Shown here: one piece after another, positions 49,875 through 59,400 of the stretch
How positions within the stretch are numbered: position 1 is the stretch's first letter
How the letters are laid out: each line of letters begins with the position of its first letter
Assembly (NCBI GenBank): GCA_001600415.1
Contig: BCJX01000001.1
Span: forward strand, 938,065 to 1,002,064
Source: Pascua guehoae
Lineage: Eukaryota > Basidiomycota > Tremellomycetes > Trichosporonales > Trichosporonaceae
DNA length: 64,000 nucleotides
Direction of reading: 5' to 3'
The notes under the pieces: model-generated
Told to the model about the DNA's origin: nothing
Seen by the model: only the letters and a program-made list of their open reading frames with translations
Database searches by the model: none
Translations under genes and position numbers: made by a program

Positions 49875-51020
49875 GCACACACCCCCTCCCTCCCCCCGGG
49901 CCCTTGTTGCTGTGCCTTGCTCGGTTGGACCCTGTGTTGGTCTATATGTTCCGGCCCACAGACCCTGAACTCGTGTCCCTCATGCCGCCGTCCCATCGGA
50001 TCCCCAAAGGCCCCAGGGCCCATGGACCCCCCACCACCACCCCCTTTACCGCATCCGCATCGCGCGCACCGCCGCATGCAGCCATCCAAGCACCGCCCAG
50101 GCTGAACAGGCAGCACAAGCAGCACAAGCGGAATTGAGGCGCCAGGAATCCACAAGCAGTGACCCTTTACAAGGCCCCTTAGCGATCCCTTCCCTAGACT
50201 TTGCTTCCCGCCGTTACCCAACTGTGCACCTTGCTGCATGTGGGCGGCCAGCAGCCAGCAGCCAGGATATGCCGGGTGAGGGGGCGGCGGGCGGCGCGGG
50301 CGGGGGCCGGCTAAACTAGAATCCACAGAGCCCAGAGCCATTCATTCCCTCCCACCTGCCGCCATTGAGACTTCGTCGGTCAATGGTGTCCTTTTCACCT
50401 ACCTACACCTTCCATCTCTTTGTCCCACTCATCTACTGTGTCATATCCACTCGCCATTGCCTTCTGTGCAGTCTAAAAACTTGCCGACTGTTTCGCAACA
50501 ACGAAGCTCTTTGCTCGGCCCGCCGCTTCTTTTTCCATTCCCCTCGTCGTTTTGCCACACGTCTGGACTGGACGTTCAGGACTGTTTTGAGGCATCCAGG
50601 GGCCGTGCTCCTTGCTTGCTGCGAGCTTGGCTGCTCTTTGCCTGCCTCACGCGTTGGTCGCTCGCCATTGTCTAGTCCTCTGTCATCGCCCTCAAACTTG
50701 GTTTCGTTTACGCCTCCCTGTCCCCCCCGCCCCCCCCCTTTTGCACGACGTTACGCCCGGACCGTGACCGATTTGGGTTGACAATAATCGGCACATCCCA
50801 ACCCTCAACCACCCGAACAAACCAACCCCCACCTACCCACCCACCCACGCTACCCCAGACGCGCGCATCATTGTCCTCTTTCGTGTTCCTTCCATCCATA
50901 CTCCTTTCTTCCTCTCTACCTCTACACACAACCTACCTTCCTCCCCTTCTTCATCGCCGCACCCACCGCCTTATTCACCGCCTGGAGCGCTGGACCCACC
51001 ATCGAGCTGTGCTCGACACG

Positions 51021-51259
51021 CCCCCNNNNNNNNNNNNNNNNNNNNNNNNNNNNNNNNNNNNNNNNNNNNNNNNNNNNNNNNNNNNNNNNNNNNNNNNNNN
51101 NNNNNNNNNNNNNNNNNNNNNNNNNNNNNNNNNNNNNNNNNNNNNNNNNNNNNNNNNNNNNNNNNNNNNNNNNNNNNNNNNNNNNNNNNNNNNNNNNNNN
51201 NNNNNNNNNNNNNNNNNNNNNNNNNNNNNNNNNNNNNNNNNNNNNCCCCCCCCCCCCCC
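51021..51259. other. Assembly gap (220 N) inside a poly-C tract
   Basis: C5, then N at 51026-51245, then C14. The gap sits in the presumed leader or promoter of the OPY2-like gene; the flanks suggest that an unresolved C homopolymer caused it. Confidence 0.97.
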
Positions 51260-51586
51260 GTCCTCATATCTCTCGCACCGAGACTACGCCGTCTTTTGAG
51301 TCATCCATCATACCTTTGTGCATACCAGCGTCCACGGACCCTTCCTTGCACACTCTTGTTACACATGTGGTGACAGCTTGGCCTTTGACACCCATCGCCC
51401 ATCGCTGCCCCCCAGTACACAAGCCGCAACTCTCTCACCCCCGCCCTTCACAACGTCTTGGATTCATCGACCTGCCTTGTTCTTGATCGAATCGCATCGG
51501 CGAGTCCCAAGTCGACTGCACACCCCATCCTACCCCACCATCCCCCCCTCCCTCGCACCTCCCCTCTCCCTCTCCCCCACACCACC
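51260..51586 (+). promoter_or_regulatory. Pyrimidine-rich leader of the OPY2-like gene
   Basis: CT-rich sequence directly before the ATG at 51587, typical of leaders in this window. No clear TATA. Confidence 0.45.
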
Positions 51587-53463
51587 ATGAACTTCATGGA
51601 TGAATTCTCCCGGCTCATCCGCCGTGACTGCATTGATTGCTCGGGCGACCTGCCAACATGCAGCCCAGGATGCAAGGCCAACCAACGATGTACCGTCACT
51701 GTCCGGTGAGTGTCCTTGCGGTGCTCGATGCCAAACAATACTGACTCGCACGCAGTTCGTGCTACAAGTGTCCGATCGCGTACTGTGACCCACCCGAATC
51801 AAAGGGGGGTGTCAACCCCGGCGTCATTGCTGGTCCCATCATTGCCGCTGCGGTTCTCATTGCGAGTTGCGCTCTGTTCTGGTGGCTCAAGAGGAAAAAG
51901 AAGCGCGACCTCGCGCGCCTCGAGGAGCTCGCCGACCGCGCACGCAAGGGCGAGTCGTCGGCGTTCCACTTGTCTTCACCTGGCTCGCCGCGCTCATCAT
52001 CGCGCCACAGGTCGCAGTCCTCGGCGCAGATGATGGCCAATGCCCCTCAGAACGGTACCGCGTCGGCCGGTCTGCCTGCTGTGCCGGCCGAAGCCGAATA
52101 TGTCGACGAACATGGTGCGACGATCCGTGTGTACAACGGCAAGCGTGGGCTCATCAACGCCGATCCCAACCACCCCGACAACGGAGGGTCTGTTGATCCG
52201 TTTGCCGACACTGGTTCCCTGTCAACTGGTGGTGCCAGCAGTGGACACTCGACCAACGTCATCCCCATCCGTTTTGTCCCGGCTGGCCAGTCAGACGACA
52301 CGCTCGCCCAGGTCTTGGCGCAGCACCGTGCTGCTGGTCCCGCGAGTGCTGCGGCCCAACAAGCCGCTGCGGCTCGTACCCTCGACCAAGCGCGTCAAAA
52401 CCTCTTGCGGCCCGCGGGTCGCCCATTCGTCGCCCCACCTCCGCGTCCCGCTCGTGCCCCCGACCTCGACCTCCGTTTGCGACCCCAGCCCGAAGAAGGC
52501 CCGTCCAGCTCGCGCGACTCGATCAGGTCGGCTGTCTCGCTGGCGCCTTCATACATGTCTGGCGCGACCGCCGACATGCACCTCGACGTGCCAAAGATTA
52601 TGACGCGTACACAGGTTCATGTCGGCCGCTTGCAGGCCGCCGAGGTGGTTCACATTGGTGGTGTGCGCGCGATTGCCGAGTCGCCAGAGAGCAACGCGAA
52701 TCCATTTTCGAGCGGATCATCGGCCGAGATGCTGGACGCTTCGTCGAACGAAGGGGCAGGCGTCTCTCCCGGCGCGGTCAGCAGTGCGGCGACATATGGC
52801 AGCCCAAGGACGCCCAACACTCCCCACTCTGGGGGCGCGGCCGCGGCGAGCTCTACATCATTGGGCTCGCGACGCTTCGACGACGACGGCAATGCTGCCG
52901 CGCAGCCGAGCCCGACCGACCTGCGTTTTTCGATGGGCTCGTTGGCCTATGACCGCGCTTCCATCTCCACTGTTGGGACTGGTAACCGCGGCCACCCCAT
53001 GGGTGACATGCCGCCCGTGCCATCTGTGCCCCCCGAATACGTTGGCCGCCCGCGCTTTGAGTCGGTTGCCTCGTACCAGTCTACGGGCGGCGACTCGCTT
53101 CTGGGGTCATTCCCCATGATGGTTGCTGGACAACAAGCCGGTGCTTCGCCGACCGACATGCAGGCCGCCAACGCGCCTCCAGGTGCATTCAAGGCGAGCA
53201 ACCTCAGCGGCCGCCCTCTGACTGCGACGTCTGTGCACTCGGGCCACTCGGCAGCCGACAGCTTCCTTGGCAACTTCCCCTTCCTCCCGCCCAATGTGAG
53301 CGCCGACGGCTCGGCGCGTGGTCCAGGAACTCAGGGTAACCCGGCCGGCGTGTCTACAACGTCGCTCCCTCGAGTCTCTGGCGTCTCGGAGGGCCTGGGC
53401 GAGTTTGACTTTTCGTTTGACAACTCGGACCCCAACGCACCCAATGCGGGCCAGCGTCGCTAG
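51587..53463 (+). CDS. OPY2: OPY2-like single-pass membrane anchor (HOG-pathway type)
   Basis: Yeast Opy2 is a plasma-membrane anchor whose cytosolic tail recruits the adaptor Ste50 to the Sho1 branch of the HOG MAPK pathway. Two exons, 51587-51705 and 51756-53463, giving 608 residues; the join falls inside the Cys-rich domain. An extracellular N-terminal domain carries eight Cys at 15, 18, 25, 29, 35, 42, 45 and 50 in the Opy2 spacing (CIDCSGDLPTC, CYKCPIAYC). A membrane helix covers about 62-85 (PGVIAGPIIAAAVLIASCAL), followed by the stop-transfer KRKKKR. There is no cleavable signal peptide, as in yeast Opy2. The cytosolic tail of about 520 residues is Ser/Pro/Ala-rich and probably disordered, with similar SLLGSFP and SFLGNFP motifs. 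The Ste50-binding site cannot be identified by eye. Confidence 0.75.
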
Positions 53464-54376
53464 CGAGAGCAGCACAGGCATAGTCAGAAGTAGCATCTAA
53501 ACGTACACTAGACTTTGGGTTTGTAATCGTACAGTAGTTCGGCAATGTCACTTTTACCATATGGGCATCAACGTTTTTTGGGGTCATGTCTGCTCGTGGA
53601 CCGATCTGGGCGCCTGTAGCCAACTTGGCACAGCCAAGGCGTACATACTCTGCGAATCGACCCAGAACGCGTCGGTGGTATTACGACACGCCTACGAGTG
53701 TATTGCGGCTGTCGTCTAGTCACGGCAAGAGTCACACTCCTGTCCATTCTGTCTTTTGTCACACCTGTTCACTTGCAACACCGCCCGACACCGCCCTGCC
53801 GATGGGCACGTTACAGAAGCGCACTAGAGCGCACGCACATGGTGTTTGGTTACTCGTGTCGCGCGTGTCGTCCTTTGGGCCCCGTGGCCGCATGCACGCA
53901 TGGGTGCGGGCATGCGGGGCGCAGCGCATCGCGTGCGGCGCATGCGGCGGTGCATAAAATAGAGGGCAGATGATACACCAGGAGAGTCTGGCCGGGCGTG
54001 CCGTGGTTCGGGTACCTCCCAACGGCACCCGCACCCAATCCGCAATCCGCGCGACGCGCCCCTGTGCCTGCAGTCTGCAGTCTGTTTGGCTGGGGGCCCT
54101 GTTGCCGTACCGTACCGTGTGTGGCACCGGACTCGGGACTCCGGGCGCCGTGCCTCCACCGACAACCAGTGCGGCCACACGCACCACGCGCACCACGATA
54201 CTCTTAACCCCGAATTGCATGCTTGCATCTGCTGTGCGGTTTACGTTGTTTACGGCGTCTACCACCCTCCTACCACTCTGGGCACCCCTTTGGACCGTTC
54301 CTTGCACCCCAGCTTGTACCGCGGCATCCTCTCCCCCTCACCGCCGCACTTTTGCGCACTTTCGCGCACTTTCGAC
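53464..54376. other. Intergenic, OPY2-like to F-box-like gene
   Basis: No gene recognised. CATAAAATAG at 53953-53962 is TATA-like but lies over 400 bp from the next ATG. The frame of the next gene stays open upstream to 54086, but that part does not look coding. Confidence 0.55.
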
Positions 54377-55495
54377 ATGCTCGACCACACGGCCTACCCG
54401 CACATTCTGGATAGGGTGATTGCGACCGCGCGGCCGGAATCGCTCATCACGCTCCGCCGGGCGTCTCGGTGGCTCCGTGGCCGTATCGACCCGGTGCTGT
54501 TCAGGCACATCCGGATTACCGAGCGCGAGCACGACCCCGACGAGGTGGTGCTGGATATAACGACGCCGTGCGGCGTGGTGCTGCCGTCGTTTGAACGCGG
54601 CGTGTACCTAGCGGACTGCGCGGACAGACGGAGTGACCCGGGGACTGTGGGGGGTCGCGGAGAGCGATGCGTCCCCGCCCCCGTCCCGTTGGGCGCAGTG
54701 CACGAGGCGCTCCTGCGCATGACCGAGTATATCGATTTCGTGCCCCGCAAGGGCGAGAGGGGGCGGGATGCACAGTCCAAGCTCCGGGATTTCGGCGACG
54801 GCCGGCGCGACGCGGTCCTGCGCGTGTTTGTCGACCAGGACGAGCGGACCGACGCCGATTGTCCCATGACCGTGGGCCAGGCTAGGATGGTCTCGCTCCT
54901 CACCGTGTCGACGTCCAAGCCGAGTTTGGTCTCCACCACGCCCCCGCCACACCGCAGGGGGGACTGGGAGGGCGTCGACTCGCTCATCCTCAACGTCCGC
55001 TATGGGCCGCACGCTTGGGCGCCCGTCGACACGCTCATCCTCCGCGAATGGCCCGTCACTCTCACCCAGGTCGTGTACGTCTTCACATACGATGACGCCG
55101 GGATAAACGACGTCTCGGCCCCCGCACCCGCCCCCGTCCTCGCCGACCACGTGATGGGGTTCTTCCGCGACCTCGTCCGCCCCCTCGTCGGAAACACGTA
55201 CGTCAGCTATGCATTTGTCGGCGTCCAACATGCCGTCCCCCGCCATCTTCGCCCGTCCGACATCTTTGGTGAGATGGCCGAGGCTCAGGGTCCAGACACC
55301 CAGAGCGACAGCATACCCCTCGGCCAGCGCGTGCTGCTCGAGGCGCTCAGGTTGGAGTGCGAGGCCAGGCGTCTCGGCGCCGACGACCAAAAGGAGGTCA
55401 TGGACGGGATCGCTTTTCTCTCCAGAGAAGAGATGCGGGGCGTGCTCGGAGACGACATGTATGCGCTGGCGACCGAGTGGCCCGATGTCAAGTAG
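54377..55495 (+). CDS. F-box-like protein of a lineage-specific family
   Basis: Single-exon protein of 372 residues; function unknown. The first about 48 residues (AYPHILDRVIATARPESLIT, then LRRASRWLRGRIDPVLFRHI) have the helical Leu/Arg pattern of an F-box, which would bind Skp1 of an SCF ubiquitin ligase. The remainder has alternating strand-like segments but no recognisable leucine-rich or WD repeats. MLDHTAYPH openings are, from memory, common in many copies in Trichosporonales genomes. I chose the ATG at 54377 because family resemblance begins there, although the frame is open from 54086. The cullin-1 gene, the SCF scaffold, lies 4 kb downstream; that may be chance. Confidence 0.6.
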   Translation: MLDHTAYPHILDRVIATARPESLITLRRASRWLRGRIDPVLFRHIRITEREHDPDEVVLDITTPCGVVLPSFERGVYLADCADRRSDPGTVGGRGERCVPAPVPLGAVHEALLRMTEYIDFVPRKGERGRDAQSKLRDFGDGRRDAVLRVFVDQDERTDADCPMTVGQARMVSLLTVSTSKPSLVSTTPPPHRRGDWEGVDSLILNVRYGPHAWAPVDTLILREWPVTLTQVVYVFTYDDAGINDVSAPAPAPVLADHVMGFFRDLVRPLVGNTYVSYAFVGVQHAVPRHLRPSDIFGEMAEAQGPDTQSDSIPLGQRVLLEALRLECEARRLGADDQKEVMDGIAFLSREEMRGVLGDDMYALATEWPDVK

Positions 55496-56128
55496 GGCCG
55501 TTTGCGAGGTGAGCCGTCGTGGTTGAAGGTCGCTGACAGAAGATGGTGTGTGTTTAGAGACGGGCGAAGGCCACCCTTCGAAATGGCCCCGTCCACCACG
55601 ACGGGATATTGACGTCTACCATGATTGTATCCATAGTGTTCAACGGCAAGGTCGTGGGTGCATGCAGAGATGACCACAGTTGCAAATGCAGTGGTCCTGT
55701 GGATGCAGTGGCCATGCTGTACAACTGCGACAAGAGGAGCCAGCAGATACAGTTTTGGTAGTACGTAGGGGTCGAGAAACACTCCGGCTGCACCAAGCCA
55801 ATGCTGCAACAACGACAGTATAAGGCCAGCGCGACAGGCTACCCGTACACAGTAGCGTAGGACCAAACTACTGTCCACCATTGCAGTGCCGGTTGAGAAG
55901 CTAAAGGAGCATTCGCGATGCAGAACCCAGCTTTTTCGCCGTTGAACCACTGTGGCGCCGCCACCAGAGCGCTCTTGACAAAAATACTTCCGCATTCCTT
56001 GTCTCCAAAATGACACGCAATCCCGACCTCAAACGGGCGATCCTGTGTCGGAAAGTTGGAACTCACACTTGGTCGCCTCCGTCTTTTCCGAGCAACATCA
56101 GTCCAACCCCGCCCCCGCAGCCCCGACC
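55496..56128. other. Intergenic upstream of the mitochondrial-like gene
   Basis: No gene recognised. An in-frame ATG at 56045 would add 28 residues to the next protein; I reject it because the downstream start gives a better targeting sequence. Confidence 0.55.
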
Positions 56129-57181
56129 ATGCGCGCTACTCTCCTCTCTGGAGCGCTCCCCTTTGCGTCCTCGTCGCGCGCGAGCGTGGCGGCCCCCGTG
56201 CAGGTCCTCGCCGCGCGCTCGGTCGTGACGATCCCACACCCGGACCTGACCAAGGCGGGCGAGCGGCGGTTCATGATCAAGACGTTTGACCGGCTCCCGA
56301 CGACGGCGCACGCGCTCGCGGTGGTCAAGGCCGTCGAGGCGCGTCTGGGCCCTGTGCTGTCGTTCGAGGTGCCAAAGGACGTGGACACGCAGCTGCCGCG
56401 CAACGTTGCGTTTGTCGAGCTCCTCCGGCCAGTGGAGAGCTTTGACAAGCCGCTCGTCCTCGAGATTCCCGCACCGCACGTCTCCAAGGAGGTCGGTACG
56501 GGAGGGCCGGGGTACGACGATGTGGCTGCTGCGCTGCGCCGGACGTCGAATCCAAGCGACAATGTCGCCGACGAGGGCGAGGGCGACGAGGGCCGGTCGA
56601 GGCGGACAATCCAGTTCCGCGTCGAGATTCGCCGCGCCCCGTCGTCGAAAGACCGCTTCAGAACGCGCACCCTGCGTATCGTCAAGCCCACGGGGGCGGA
56701 GCGCAAGGAGGACGACGAGATTGTCCGCGCGCTCCAGGCGTTTGGCGGCGGCTTTTACGGCGGCTTTGAGGGCGTCAGCAACCAGTTTGCAGACCTCGTC
56801 CAGGAAAAGCCCGCCGCCGAGGCCGCCGAGCTCCAGGCCGAGGCCGAGGCAGAGGCAGAGGAGGCAGAGTTCCGCCGCCGAGCCGCATCACGTACCCGCC
56901 GCGCAGCCGCTCCTGCCCCCCAACCCACAGCCGAAACCGCCCAGGAGCCCGAACCCACAACCCCCGCCGAGCCCAAGCGCAAGTCCCGCGCAGAACGTCT
57001 CCGCGAGGCCGCCCTCGAGGCCGCCCGCGTCAATGCCCGCCTCGAGGCCGAGGCGCGCGAGTCGACAAACGACGGCGAGCAGCTGCAGCACGAGCAGCCC
57101 GCAGAGGAGCCCCAAAGTGCCCAGACGGCCGCCGGTGAGGATAAGAAGAGCATGTGGGGATGGCTCAGCGGGAAGAAGTAG
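56129..57181 (+). CDS. Hypothetical protein with mitochondrial-type presequence
   Basis: Single exon, 350 residues, family not recognised. MRATLLSGALPFASSSRASV, then an Ala/Arg-rich segment to about residue 33, resembles a cleavable matrix-targeting sequence. Residues about 45-110 (RRFMIKTFDRLPTTAHALAV, LGPVLSFEVPKD, NVAFVELLRP) and about 150-210 look folded. FGGGFYGGFEGVSNQF follows. The C-terminal third is Ala/Glu/Arg-rich with coiled-coil character and ends KKSMWGWLSGKK. The layout (presequence, small domain, charged tail) could suit a mitochondrial ribosome or import accessory factor, but that is a guess. Confidence 0.65.
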   Translation: MRATLLSGALPFASSSRASVAAPVQVLAARSVVTIPHPDLTKAGERRFMIKTFDRLPTTAHALAVVKAVEARLGPVLSFEVPKDVDTQLPRNVAFVELLRPVESFDKPLVLEIPAPHVSKEVGTGGPGYDDVAAALRRTSNPSDNVADEGEGDEGRSRRTIQFRVEIRRAPSSKDRFRTRTLRIVKPTGAERKEDDEIVRALQAFGGGFYGGFEGVSNQFADLVQEKPAAEAAELQAEAEAEAEEAEFRRRAASRTRRAAAPAPQPTAETAQEPEPTTPAEPKRKSRAERLREAALEAARVNARLEAEARESTNDGEQLQHEQPAEEPQSAQTAAGEDKKSMWGWLSGKK

Positions 57182-57516
57182 GGTGTGTGATGGGGTATTT
57201 CGTAGTCCAGGGTCGTTGCATTGATACACTGTTCGCATGGTTGCTGGCGTTTGGTGCAGATGGTATTCATGTATGCCTTGCAGTCGATATGCATAAGCAG
57301 GCAATGCCCGACCTTGCTGCGTTCTGGATGGATGTTGTTCATGCCCAGCCTTGATGGCAACATTGATGAACTGAGCGACGGAAGCAAATTGTCTTTCGCC
57401 GCCGATAGCCTTTGTTGCTTTCAACAAACGTCTGTACCAACACCTTACATCTACCCACCACCCACCCACCATCCACCCACCCACCATCCACCCACCCACC
57501 ATCCACCACCGCAGCC
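57182..57516. other. Intergenic before CWC15
   Basis: Ends in (C)CACCCACCCACCAT tandem units at about 57452-57506, directly before the CWC15 ATG; these are the probable leader. Confidence 0.6.
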
Positions 57517-58439
57517 ATGTCGCAAGCGCATCGCCCAACATGGAACCCGACGATGGGCCGCGAGACCAAGGCGGGCTCGCAGCAGATCTCCAAGTGGGGG
57601 CTGGCGTCGCACACCAAGCTCAAGTTCCGTCAACCGGGCCAGACGAGCACGGGCGACGTTGCGCGCCGCGACCTGCGCGCCGAGCTTGCCGCCGCCGAGC
57701 GCGCCGCGCTGGACAAGAAGCGTAAAGCGCAGGGACTGCTGCCACTCGCTCCGGAATCGGCAGGGGCGGTTGAGAACGGGTCAGCGGCCGACGACGAGGA
57801 CGCGGAGCGCGCCAAGCGGCGCCGGATTCTGGAGCAGGCGCTCGAGGACGATGCCGACGACAGCAGCGACGAGAGCGACGAGGATGAGGAGAATGGAAAG
57901 CAAGACGACGACGACGATGATGACGATGACGACGACGAGTGCGTATACGACAACCCAGGGAGCCTCTACTGACGCCCAGCTCGGACGACAGCGACGACGA
58001 GGACGACACGGCCGCGCTCATGGCCGAGCTCGAGCGGATCAAGAAGGAGCGCGCAGAGGAAAAGGCCCGTTTGGTGCGTATGGTAGTTCCAGTGCCGCAC
58101 ACGCGGGGCCTCGTGCCTCGTCTCCCTCGCCACGATGTGTCCCCCGTCTCTCCACCCGGCCCACGCTAACCTCCAGGACGCCGAAGCCAACGCCGAAGCA
58201 GCAGCCGACCGCGACGCAGAGATTGCGACCGGAAACCCACTGCTCAACCTCCAGGCCGCACTGGGACAAGCACCGGGCACGCCCGCGAGCACCACCTCGT
58301 CGACGTTTGCAGTCAAGCGCCGCTGGGACGACGACCTCATCTTTAAAAACCAGGCGGCGACGGGCGACAAGCCAAAGGGCGACTTTGTCAATGACCTCTT
58401 GCGCTCAGAGTTTCACAAGAAGTTTATGCAGAAGTGAGT

Positions 58440-58471
<32 letters not shown>

Positions 58472-58832
58472 GGGGGGGAATGGTGACGAACGGGATCGGG
58501 TGAGAGATGTGGGGCGCCAGGCTCGATGTTTTGCCCGAACTAGCGTGGGGGTGAAGACTCCATGTTGGGAGACTGGCGTTGTGTTCGAAGCTCGGTGCTG
58601 TGTTCGAATGCCGGCGCTGTGCTCGAAGCTCGGCATTGCGCTTGAAGCTCGGCATTGCGCTGAGGCTCGGCGTTGGTCTTGATGCCTAGGTGTTGGGCAC
58701 GAGCTTGACCATGTGGTCAAGGGTTAATGGCGGGGTTATATCCTTGTTCTCACCCACATTGCCCCTCTCCCTTGATGCTTCAGCCCCCCTGGCATCGACA
58801 GAATGCTGACAGCACGCAGGTTCATCAAGTAG
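57517..58832 (+). CDS. CWC15: Spliceosome-associated protein Cwc15 (Cwf15)
   Basis: Component of the Prp19-associated (NTC) complex of the active spliceosome. Four exons: 57517-57938, 57980-58073, 58177-58433, 58820-58832, giving 261 residues. The N-terminus is diagnostic: AHRPTWNPTMGRE, then SQQISKWGLASHTKLKFRQP. The middle holds an acidic run of over ten Asp (GAC/GAT repeats 57904-57937) that crosses intron 1, then LMAELERIKKERAEEKARL. The C-terminus VKRRWDDDLIFKN and FVNDLLRSEFHKKFMQK is conserved. The last exon has 13 nt and completes KFIK-stop, matching the family ending (K-Y/F-I-K/R). Without that splice the frame ends at a TGA just after MQK. Intron 3 is 386 nt and begins with the donor GTGAGTC followed by G30. 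Confidence 0.92.
58441..58470. repeat. G30 homopolymer just after the CWC15 intron 3 donor
   Basis: Thirty G directly following the donor GTGAGTC, then T and seven more G. Here the sense strand is G, unlike the leader tracts. Confidence 0.95.
58570..58680. repeat. Degenerate about 19-bp tandem repeats in CWC15 intron 3
   Basis: Units such as GTTCGAAGCTCGGTGCTGT, GCTCGAAGCTCGGCATTGC and GCTTGAAGCTCGGCATTGC recur five or six times with drift. Confidence 0.85.
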
Positions 58833-59400
58833 TGGTCATTCAGTCGTGTCGGTCATGTAGTATTAGATGGTGATGCATGTTGCGTCAGTCTGTCTTCGGA
58901 CCCGAGATTCGGATACCATGGCCCAGCTTGAGCGTCGGGGACTTTTTCCTTGTACGCAACCGCGCCATCGCGTGTCGCTTTTGCTCCGACGCTGCATGCG
59001 CATGCTGCTCTTTGCTGTGATGCACTGCGTGCCCTCTGTTTCACAAACTAGCTCTCCATGCTTCTCATGTTTGAGCATGCTGTCCATGCTGTCCATGCTG
59101 TGCTCGCGGGTGGATGATTGCTGTGCTTGCTTTCCCTGGCTGCATCTCGTTGCCACCCAAACCCATCCATCAGGGGTGACGTGTGATTTTGGTCCCGTCG
59201 GTAGTGTTCATGCCCCGCACGACGCTGCAACAACGTCGGGACGCGACGACCGACCGACCACTACTTGGTCATTACCTGCCCGTCCATCTGTTTTCCTTTC
59301 CTACTCTTGCAACTCTACCAGAGCGACATTACACGCCACCCTCCTTGCTTCTTCCCACTCCACTCTTATCCCCACCCTCCCGCATCGACCCACCACCAGC
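58833..59400. other. Intergenic, CWC15 to cullin-1
   Basis: No gene recognised. Contains a GCTGTCCAT repeat near 59080-59100 and a CT/CA-rich leader before 59401. Confidence 0.6.

Larger units (their letters stand above)
46501..51020. other. Gene-poor stretch with telomere-like repeats
   Basis: About 4.5 kb without a supportable gene. It includes TGCA repeats at 47187-47199, CCACTGCCACT repeats near 47255-47285, the telomere-like block at 49101-49169, and a 42-bp direct repeat at 49790-49874. From about 50340 the sequence becomes pyrimidine-rich, which I read as the start of the OPY2-like promoter and leader. An 84-codon ORF at 47804-48058 has one hydrophobic stretch but no family resemblance. 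Confidence 0.5.

Noticed and set aside
56045..56128. Upstream in-frame ATG for the mitochondrial-like protein
   Set aside because: The 28 added residues include acidic and His/Gln-rich sequence that would spoil the targeting sequence; the ATG at 56129 has a better context.
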